From Dipteronia dyeriana (lineage: Eukaryota; Streptophyta; Magnoliopsida; Sapindales; Sapindaceae), in contig CM065303.1 in assembly GCA_032871835.1 (NCBI GenBank), forward strand, positions 59,558,597-59,622,596: a stretch of 64,000 nucleotides of DNA, written 5' to 3'. The position numbers were made by a program, and so were the translations under genes. How positions within the stretch are numbered: position 1 is the stretch's first letter; each line of letters begins with the position of its first letter. Under the pieces are notes generated by a model. The model was not told where the DNA came from. It saw only the letters and a list, made by a program, of their open reading frames with translations, and did not search any database. Shown one piece after another: positions 56,450 through 64,000 of the stretch.

Positions 56450-58260
56450 CATTGAAGTCATGATTGATGAGAGTAACCCCGATCAGACAGTAAAGCCAGT
56501 GAATCAGTTGATAGAGCAAGTCCAGAATGAAATGGTCAACCTATTAAAGGAATACAAGGATGTGTTCGCATGGAAACATGAGGATATATCGGGAATCGAT
56601 GCTAAATTAACCTCTTATTACATGGCGGTTGATCACAATCGAACGATGGTTATCCAAAAGAGAAGGTCAAAAAACTGTTGGTAGAAGGATCAATAAAAGA
56701 GGTATGGTATCCCGAATGGGTCGCCAATGTAGTGCTTATGAAAAAGAAGAACGAGCAATGGACGATATGTGTGGATTTCACCGACCTCAATAAAGCATGC
56801 CCGAAAGATAGTTTCCCCTCACCATGAATTGACTAGTTGGTCGATGTGATTGTGGGGCATGAGCTGCTAAGTTTCATGGACATCTACTCAATAGACAACC
56901 GGATCAAAATGTTTGAACCAGATGAAGAGAATACTTCTTTCACATCCTACCAGGGGATCTACTGTTACAAGGTGATGTCTTTTAGCCTCAAGAATGCCGG
57001 GGCAACCTACCAACGATTGGTAAACAAGATGTTCGCTCGACAGATCGGTAAGAACATAGAGATGTATGTTGACGACATGTTGACAAAAAGAATCACAGCC
57101 AGGAAGCATGCAGTGGTTTTGAAATAGACATTTGGCATATTAAGGAAATTTTGAATGAAACTCAACCCAAAGAAATGTGTTTTCGAGGTACCATCGGGAA
57201 AGTTCCTCGATTTTCAAGTTCACCAAAAGGGAATTAAGGTGAATCCCAAAAAGATAAAGGCATTGGAGAAAATGAGATCCTCGGTCACCTTAAAAAACAT
57301 TCAAAGGTTGACAGGCTGTCTGGCCTCACTAAACTGGTTTAGCAGCAAATCTACAGACAAGTGTTTTTTTTTCTTTAGGGCCATAAGGAAAGGCAAATGA
57401 GTAGAGTGGGATGAAGAATGTGAGAAAGCCTTCCAGAAAATTAAATAGTATTTGGGTAAGGCTCCAATTATGTCAAAGCCATTGGAAGAAGAGGTGTTAT
57501 ACCTATATCTATCTGGCCATAGGATCGGTGCTAGTCAAGCTAGATGAAGAGTGTAAAAATCAGTATACTACACCAGTAAGGCCTTATTGCCAGTGGAAAC
57601 AAGATACTCAGCAGCTAAGCAACTGGCGTTGGGACTAGTAACGGCAACAAGGAAATTGAGACCTAACTTCTAGGTACATAAGATCGAGGTTTACATAAAT
57701 TGTCAGCTCAAGAAAATCTTATCCAAGCCGGAAGTGTCAAGAATGTTGACAAAATGGGCAGTTAAACTAAGTGAGTTCGATATCACTTACCTACCAAATG
57801 CTGCAGTAAAAGGTCAGTAAGTAGCAGATCTAATCACCTAGTTCGTTGAGCCAAACAGTGAGTTGATCAGAATGCTTGAAGATAGAGAAAGAAAAGTTTT
57901 TCACTAGAAATTGCTCGTCAAACACACATGGCAACGGGGCAGGTATAGTGGTATCCACCTCGAAGGGTGACCTAGTAGAATGTGCCTTGCAGTTTGACTT
58001 GAAAGCTACTAACAACATGGTCGAGTATGAGTCATTACTAGTAGGACTTAGAGTTTGTACCATGCTGGGAGCAGACGAATTGGAGATATTCAGTGAGTTA
58101 CAAGTCGTAGTCAACCAAGTCTTGAATGAGTACCAGGCAATGGACAACAACACAGCGGCTTATCTAAAGATGACTAGGGTTTTGATTGGGATGTTCAAGA
58201 CCTACAAGATCACTCAGATCCTGAGAGAAAAAAATGAGAAAGTCGATGCCCTGACATGAT
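56450..58260 (+). pseudogene. RT and dual RNase H remnant of Tat element
   Basis: The segment begins with LLKEYKDVFAWKHEDISGID, the usual Tat RT start. WTICVDFTDLNKACPKDSFP (about 56760-56815) and YVDD (57066-57077) give the RT palm. The first RNase H region (57411-57800) is badly broken. The second RNase H (57876-58259) reads GAGIVVSTSKGDLVECALQF, ATNNMVEYESLLVGLR, then LREKNEKVDALT, an archaeal-type domain acquired by the Tat lineage. Stops and shifts separate all parts. Confidence 0.8.
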
Positions 58261-58659
58261 TGGCTTCAGTAACCACATGTATATGGTCTAATTCAATCCC
58301 GACGGCCCACCTCAAAAAACCCAACTTTAAAGAAGATGAGGTGTTAGCAATTAAAGCAATGGAGGAAGGGTTGGTCACCTGGATAACACTGATCAGAAAG
58401 TAATTGGAGGATGGAGAACTCCTAAAAGATATAACTGAAGCAAAGTGCATCAGATATAGGGCTACCAAGTACCCGATAATCAATAAAGAACTCTATAGAA
58501 TATGGTTCTCGAGAGTTGTACAAAAGTGTATGTCAGCTCGACAGAAGGTGGTAAGATCCTGACAAGTATTCAAAAAGGGGTGTGTGGAAACCACACTATG
58601 GGTAAAATTTTGGCCCATAAAACCCTTAAACAAGGTTTCTATTAGTTAACCATGTTCCA

Positions 58660-59630
58660 AGATACACAGTCGATGGCAGAAAAGTGCAACAATTACCAGC
58701 GGATAGAAAATGATATTAAGCAACCTCTCGAGCGCTTGAAGAGTCTGACCTTCTTTTGGCCGTTTGCAATGTGGGGGCTGGACCTGATCGGCCCGATGCA
58801 GGCAGCGTCTAAAAGAGGAGCATAGTATGTTATTGTGGCAGTTGACTACTTTAAAAAATGGACAGAGGCGGAAGCACTCGTGCACATAACAAAAGCCAAC
58901 ACAACTAGCTTCGTAAAGAAGAATATCATTTACCGATTTGGGATCTCAGATATAATCATTACTGATAATGGGACCCAATTCGATAGTGATAAGTTTAGGG
59001 AGATGTGTCAAGATTACAACATCAAAACTACTATGCTATGCATGCCCATCATCAAACAAATGGGCAAATTGAGGTCGTGAACAAGATCATCAAGCACACC
59101 TTAGATGCCAAGCTCGACACTAAGAAAAGGAACTGGACAGACAAGCTATATGAAGTACTTTGGGCTTACCAGATGATCGAGATGACGTCAACAGAAGAAA
59201 ATCCCTACTCGTTGGCATTCTAAAGTGAAGCATTAATCCCAGTCGAGGTAATTTACACCTCCCTAAGAATATGGTTGTATGACATTAACACAAATATGGA
59301 CATGCTAGAACTGAACCTAAATGAGCTAGAAGAAAAAAAGGGCTTGACGAAAGTTAGAAACGCTGCCCACCAATAGAGAGCAGCCAAATATTATAACTTA
59401 CATATTCGGGAAGGGAGATTTCAGCTTGGAGATTTGGTTCTCAGGAAAGTATCCCAGAATACAAGGGAGAAAACAGTTGGATCGTTGGCAAACAAGTCGG
59501 AAGGGTCATATCAGGTGTTCGGGATAGTTGGTCATAGAGCATATTGTCTTGCCCAACCAAATGGAAGAGAATTTCCTCAACCATGCAACGCCCAGTACTT
59601 AAAGATTTTCTAACCGTATAAAAACCGTTT
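58660..59630 (+). pseudogene. Integrase remnant of Tat element
   Basis: The core holds MWGLDLIGPMQAASKRG (near 58770), VDYFKKWTEAEAL with the first catalytic Asp region, ITDNGTQFDSDKF with the second Asp (near 58960-58995), and NGQIEVVNKIIKHTLD with the Glu (near 59060-59110, in the neighbouring frame). The C-terminal part near 59400-59600 has GDLVLRKV-like sequence. At least two frameshifts prevent translation. Confidence 0.8.
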
Positions 59631-59855
59631 TTCATGATTTACCTGTTCTCTCTTTAGAGAGATGTTAGAACTAGCGCAAATTTTTATTTGTTTCTAATTA
59701 ATTGTTATTTCAGTTTAGCAAAGATGATTGAAATTATCAATAAAAGTCCCCTTTGAGGGAAGCATTTCAAATAGTCAAGAGAAAGTGTTCTAAATTTGCC
59801 TCCGTTTACAAAGGCTATCTCATAGCACCTGAGATTACTAATACCAAATGGGTGC

Positions 59856-59894
<39 letters not shown>

Positions 59895-60592
59895 AATTAC
59901 ATGTCGCAAAGACAATGCACACTTATCGAAACTAACCAGATGTATAGAAACACTGTTAGAGCGTCTTTAGGTCACAGGTACCTGACAAGATATGCAAAAA
60001 GGATGAACGGGAAAGAAGATACTCACACCTGAATAAATACCAATAAAAAATTGAGCAGTGATAAGTTAAGTTAATGAGATGTGAACCACCCTCATTGTAG
60101 TGAATCTTGAGCAACAGACTACTATGAGACGTCCAAGTGACTCGGTTGGCAGATAAAAGACAAACATCTATAAATTAGATACCATACAAATGGTCTACGA
60201 GAAGAACACTACTTGACAAAAAAAAATTACAAACTGGAGTAGACCAAGTTCGATCAGGCAACTAGTCGGGTCAAAAAACAACCCCGTTAACAAGATAACT
60301 GGCGGGGCCTATAAATTGGTCAGTCGGTAAAAATAACCGATCAGGGTAAAGTTAGTTCCACTTGATACTGATTATGCACATAGTTCCCAGGGCGTATATA
60401 AATTGTTCGGTTAAGATGAGTCCTTCAACTCAAAGTGATAGAAGAAATCAGCTCATGAAGAATAAAGAATTGTATTATTACAATAAAAATCATCCATACA
60501 ACTTTACAAGAGTTGGTAAAAATAAAGATTGAAAGAAAAATACAAGAACAAAAAATAAATAACAGTGTAGCAGAATCAAGCTCTTGATGTGC
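59631..60592. other. Tat post-integrase non-coding region with G33 run
   Basis: No coding sequence. A 33-nt uninterrupted G run lies at 59858-59890. The phrases AACTGGCGGGGCC and CCGATCAGGG near 60300-60345 are of the kind found repeatedly in Tat spacer regions. Confidence 0.6.
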
Positions 60593-61573
60593 TCAAGAGA
60601 CCTTTAAGGTCAGAACCACTAGAGGGTTGTCATTGTCTTCATAGCCTTTGGTCAGGTTCTTAAAGTCCAGCTAATAGATATCATCGTCCGGGTCATCGGC
60701 CATGAAGGGAGAGTAATCAATGTTAGGCAAGGGTCCAATGTCAGATCCCTTCATCAAAGTTTCATTCTCCTTTACCGCGTGGAAGATCACCAAATAGGAC
60801 TTGGATGAGAGTTCTAGATGCATGGTGTGGGGGTCTTTCCGGACCAATTTACAATACGCCCTCCATCTTATCCTTTGATTTGTTATGGCATCTAGAGACT
60901 CAACCTTACACTTCTAGATCGTTCTGTCCCATTTTCGACGAGTCATCCCCAAAGACCGCTCTTTACCACCAAAAAACATCTGAGCGATGACCAACCCTAG
61001 CTCAAGCTTCATCAACATAACAGCTTTGAAAGCAGTAGACCTCTTATATTGATCAACGTTATGAACTTCGAGGGCTAGTCTGGCCTATTGGGAAAGTACT
61101 TCCACACTGACTCGTTACTGCTATAGATCATTAGCTAGTCGTTCGTAGTGGATTCGAGCTTTATCATATGCTTGTTAGGACTAGAGCATATATTGCTAAG
61201 CCGAAGTAAGGGTGTCCCTGGCCACTTTGGCTTCTACTTTGAGTTTGGCTTCAACCAAGATGTCATTGACTCAAGATCGACGCTCCTTAATTCCGCATTG
61301 GTAACCCTCACTTCCAACTCATCATTCTTCGTGGTAAGCTCTCTAACGTTCACACTTGCTGCGGAAGCTCTACTATGAAGGCTGGCCACCGTCCTTCTCA
61401 GTATAATATCAGTGTTTTTTTAGCTTTTCCGCGTATGATGACTTGATTTTTGACTCGTTAGACGAAGAGGATTTGAGAGCTTTATTTTTCTCAGCAAGCT
61501 CCTTTGTCGATTGGGATATCTTCGTAGCTTGCCTATTTTGAGCAGCCAAAGCTCGAGTCAATTCTTCCACAGC
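60593..61573 (-). pseudogene. Antisense ORF (aORF) of Tat element
   Basis: The minus strand carries protein-like sequence opposite to the element's sense direction. From 61573 down it starts VEELTRALAAQNRQATKISQ and then a charged, coiled-coil-like stretch (STKELAEKNKAL). A further part shows VNVRELTTKNDELEV and NAELRSVDLESM. The C-terminus has SDIGPLPNIDYSPFMADDPD and ends at TGA 60593-60595. Internal stops occur (for example near 61420 and 60675). A likely acceptor TTTTTTAG precedes 61573. Antisense extra ORFs between pol and the 3' LTR are known in Tat-lineage elements; their function is not established. Upstream exons would lie beyond the copia insertion at 61632. Confidence 0.65.
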
Positions 61574-61630
61574 CTAAAAAACAAGAATGAAGATAAGCCT
61601 GAATAAAAATGAGAGTTAAGGAACACTCAC
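61574..61630 (-). other. Putative intron of the antisense ORF
   Basis: Minus-strand donor CAA|GTGAGT and acceptor TTTTTTAG|GCTG bound a 57-bp AT-rich segment. This is short for a plant intron, but both sites match consensus and the following exon is open. Confidence 0.45.
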
Positions 61631-61631
61631 T

Positions 61632-62085
61632 TGTACGTTATTGATTAATATCACCAACATATAGCCATTATTAGTTGATATATATGAATCTCATCAGTAA
61701 ACGGATCTTGGTGATAGATTCATATAGATCATAGCTCAGTCTTATATCATCACATCATACAAGGTGCCTCAATTCTAATATCTCATATGAATGATTCAGG
61801 ATAGAATCACCGTACATTACAGAATTGACTGCATCTATAGATTAACCGCAAAAAAAGCACACAGCTTTATTTGCTATCTATGGACTCTTTAGATTGCACG
61901 TCTCTTATTGTATCCATCTGTATATGACACTCATATTCACAGTTCGAGATTATATCCAGTAATCTAGGATGTTAATTTGCACAAGTTATAAAATAAATAA
62001 CACAACAATAATGAATTGAACTTTTATTTTTATTTATTTCATAAATCCAATTACAAATTACATGTTTAGGGCATAAACCCCAATA
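61632..62085 (-). repeat. 3' LTR of Tork-like copia
   Basis: On the minus strand the LTR begins TATTGGGGTTTATGCCC (usual start TGTTGGGG, one base changed) after the purine-rich AAGTGGAAGCT (62086-62096). It ends ACGTACA near 61632. The length of about 454 bp fits this group. The end is inferred without a second LTR to compare. Confidence 0.6.
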
Positions 62086-62205
62086 AGCTTCCACTTGCAC
62101 TAAAGCTTGTGAGGCATGTTTCGTAACCCTAGACCATCTAGGTGACCAAAAATACTTGAACATATAAGGTCTATGTAAATGGATCAGCATGATCTTCTTG
62201 TGAGG

Positions 62206-62490
62206 CTATTTGGTAAGGATCACATCTCCTCTCTGCATTATCACTCTAATGAGATGATACTTTCTCTCTATATGTTTAACTCTTTTGTGACTTCTTGGTT
62301 CTTTAGAATTAACCACGGCATCACTGTTATCACAATAAAGTGTGATGGGTTTTTCCAGATCTAGAACAACTTTCAGATCACTCAAGAACTTATGAAGCCA
62401 AACAACCTCTTTAGCAGCTTCACAAGCGACTATATATTCGGCTTCCATGGTGGAGTCAGCAATGCAAGATTGCTTGATACTTCTCCACAC
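62206..62490 (-). pseudogene. Copia RNase H C-terminal part
   Basis: About 94 open codons with [18 protein letters not shown] (catalytic Glu region), [15 protein letters not shown] and [15 protein letters not shown] (catalytic Asp), then [10 protein letters not shown]. This is the end of the copia polyprotein, which removes RNA from the hybrid during reverse transcription. The upstream part (62500-62870) is broken by stops. Confidence 0.85.
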
Positions 62491-62946
62491 AATGGCTCCA
62501 CCACCCAGGGTGAATACTGATCCAGATGTGGATTTCCTAGAATCCTTGTCTGACTAAAAATCAGAATATGTGTATCCTAACGGAATCAAATCCTGCCCGG
62601 TATACACTAGCATATAATTTCTCGTTCTCCAAAAATACTTGAGAATAGTCATGACAGCAATACAATGATCCAACCCTATGTTGGACGGGTATCTACTGAC
62701 TACTATCACTTCATAGCAGATGTCCGATCTCGTTCATAACATAGCATAAATGAGACTACCTACTACTGATGCATATGGTACACGTCTCATATCCTCAACT
62801 TCTTGAGGTGTCTTAGGACACTATTCTTTAGACAAGTGAACTTCATGACTGGAAGGTAAATTACCTTTCTTAGAGTTTTGTATCGAAAATCGCATAAGAA
62901 TATTGTCTATATACGAAGCCTGAGACGGTGCTAAGAGTTTGTTCTT

Positions 62947-63017
62947 TTTTTTTTAACATCGATTTTATTAAAGCCAACAAAGGGCAAGGGCAAAAAAAAA
63001 AATTTAACTTGTTGAAG
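62947..63017 (-). mobile_element. 71-bp LINE tail with 14-bp target duplication
   Basis: AAGAGTTTGTTCTT flanks the insert on both sides (62933-62946 and 63018-63031). Inside is a T run, then the inverse of a LINE end (GGCTTTAATAAAATCGATGTT before the A tail on the minus strand). It is an extremely truncated LINE insertion by target-primed reverse transcription into the copia RT gene. Confidence 0.88.
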
Positions 63018-63031
63018 AAGAGTTTGTTCTT

Positions 63032-63990
63032 ACGATCCCTTATAAGTTGGATCCTAAGAACATAACTCGTCTCTACCAAATCTTTCATTTGGAATTGGCT
63101 TGCCAAACAGCCCCACTCTCACATCATTCGTAATGAGTAGGATATCATCTGCTTATAGAACCAAGAAAACTACTTTCTTGTCAATGATCCGCTTGTAGAC
63201 ACAAGGCTCATCGACGTTCTACTCAAAACCGTAGGTTTTGATCACATCATCAAACCTGATGTTCCAAGATCTAGACGCTTGCTTAAGTACATAGATGGAT
63301 CTTTACAGCTTACAAACCTTTTACTCTTGATCTGGAGACATGAATACTTCTAGTTGTATCATATAGATGCTCTCGTCAAGATTGACATTCAAGAATGCAG
63401 TCTTGACGTCCATTTGCCAAATTTCATAATCGAAATAGGCAGCAATAGATAAGAGAATCCTAATAGACTTAAACATGGCTACTGACGAAAAGGTATCTTC
63501 ATAATCAACCCCCTCTTTCTGGGTATAACTCTTCGCCACTAGCCTTGCCCTAAAGGTCTCTACCTTCCCTTCTACTCCTCTTTTTCTCTTATAGACCGAC
63601 TTACACCCTATAGGTTTTACCCCATCTGGTAAGTCTACAAGATCCCAGACTGATTTAGAGTACATGGACTCCATCTCCTGATTCATGGCTTTAATTCATT
63701 CCTCTTTATCAAGATCTTCCTTTGCATTCTTAAATATCAATGGATCATTCACACTATCAGTAGAAACAATACCTTATCCCTCACCTATACCTAAATAGCG
63801 TTCAGGTTGTCTTACAACCATCTCACTACGTCTAGGTGGTAGTGTATACTGATCAGAAACCATCTAATTCTCAGATGTTTATGGATCAACAACTCTTATT
63901 GATGAAGCACTAGTCTCACCAGGCTATAACATCTATCAATACAATCTTAGAACAAGGTTTATAGTCACTAGTATAATTGTCCTCATGAAA
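63032..63990 (-). pseudogene. Copia reverse transcriptase N-terminal part
   Basis: An open block at 63321-63686 reads MNQEMESMYSKSVWDLVDLP, then GCKSVYKRKRG, FRARLVAKSYTQKEGVDYED and WQMDVKTAFLNVNLDESIYM. These are the first RT motifs of Tork-type copia elements, with the catalytic Asp in MDVKTAF. The YVDD part (63120-63180) is in broken frames next to the LINE tail. The linker upstream of 63690 is interrupted by stops. Confidence 0.8.
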
Positions 63991-64000
63991 CGTTGCATTT

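Larger units (their letters stand above)
50881..61631 (+). mobile_element. Tat-lineage Ty3/gypsy element, 3' end interrupted
   Basis: An LTR with promoter, a primer site and gag, protease, RT, RNase H, a second (archaeal-type) RNase H and integrase follow in order on the plus strand. The second RNase H with GAGIVVSTSKG...ATNNMVEYESLL marks the Tat lineage. An antisense ORF lies after pol. The element is hit by a MITE (52574-54032) in its leader and cut at 61632 by a copia element; its 3' LTR is not in the window. All frames are broken. Confidence 0.85.
61632..64000 (-). mobile_element. Tork-like Ty1/copia element, runs off the window
   Basis: A minus-strand copia element whose 3' LTR, polypurine tract, RNase H and part of RT are visible. 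It interrupts the Tat element at 61632, with TCACT just to the left as the presumed target duplication. The 5' part lies beyond 64000. Confidence 0.8.

Overview
This is plant nuclear DNA, most likely from a eudicot. It is AT-rich and almost entirely made of nested, decayed transposable elements. The one intact cellular gene I can support is a three-exon INDETERMINATE DOMAIN (IDD) C2H2 zinc-finger transcription factor on the minus strand (43185-46692). I saw no rRNA, tRNA, CRISPR array or bacterial-style operon. The organism call rests on the element types (SIRE-, Tnt1- and Tork-like copia, chromovirus and Tat gypsy, LINEs with an RNase H domain, Mutator-type MITEs), the plant-specific IDD family, and the intron style.

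Layout from left to right. 1-1669 is the 3' part of a ~1.73 kb gypsy LTR (called LTR family A here). 1985-3532 and 4355-5068 are 5'-truncated LINE copies. 6032-15162 is a SIRE-like copia derivative that keeps LTRs and a gag remnant but no pol; its two LTRs have been invaded by LTR-like units (6244-7590 and 12206-14112), the second of which carries a LINE tail. 15480-18612 is a truncated chromovirus pol. About 19100-24852 is a dead Tnt1-like copia, split by a ~1.5 kb unknown insertion and with a LINE in its 3' LTR. 25060-26788 is a solo family-A LTR with a perfect 5-bp target duplication.

26963-40340 is a complete minus-strand chromovirus (short LTRs, target duplication TGATC). A complete second chromovirus with family-A LTRs (30507-38749, target duplication AATAA) sits inside its protease coding region. 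40346-50880 is the least repeat-dense stretch: it holds the IDD gene and its likely promoter, a fold-back repeat downstream of the gene, an orphan exon-like ORF, and one Mutator-type MITE (49656-50581). 50881-61631 is a plus-strand Tat-lineage gypsy element carrying a second Mutator-type MITE (52574-54032), a 33-nt G run, and an antisense coiled-coil ORF downstream of integrase. It is cut at 61632 by a minus-strand Tork-like copia that runs out of the window and itself carries a 71-bp LINE tail with a 14-bp target duplication.

The genes do not form a pathway. The elements record a series of insertions whose order can be read from who interrupts whom. All retroelement reading frames are broken by stops or frameshifts, so no element here looks autonomous. 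I found no clearly undescribed functional system. The observations most worth checking are the GC-AG first intron of the IDD gene, the spliced-looking antisense ORF of the Tat element, the mismatch between nesting order and LTR divergence in the 27-40 kb nest, and the orphan exon at 41563-41711.
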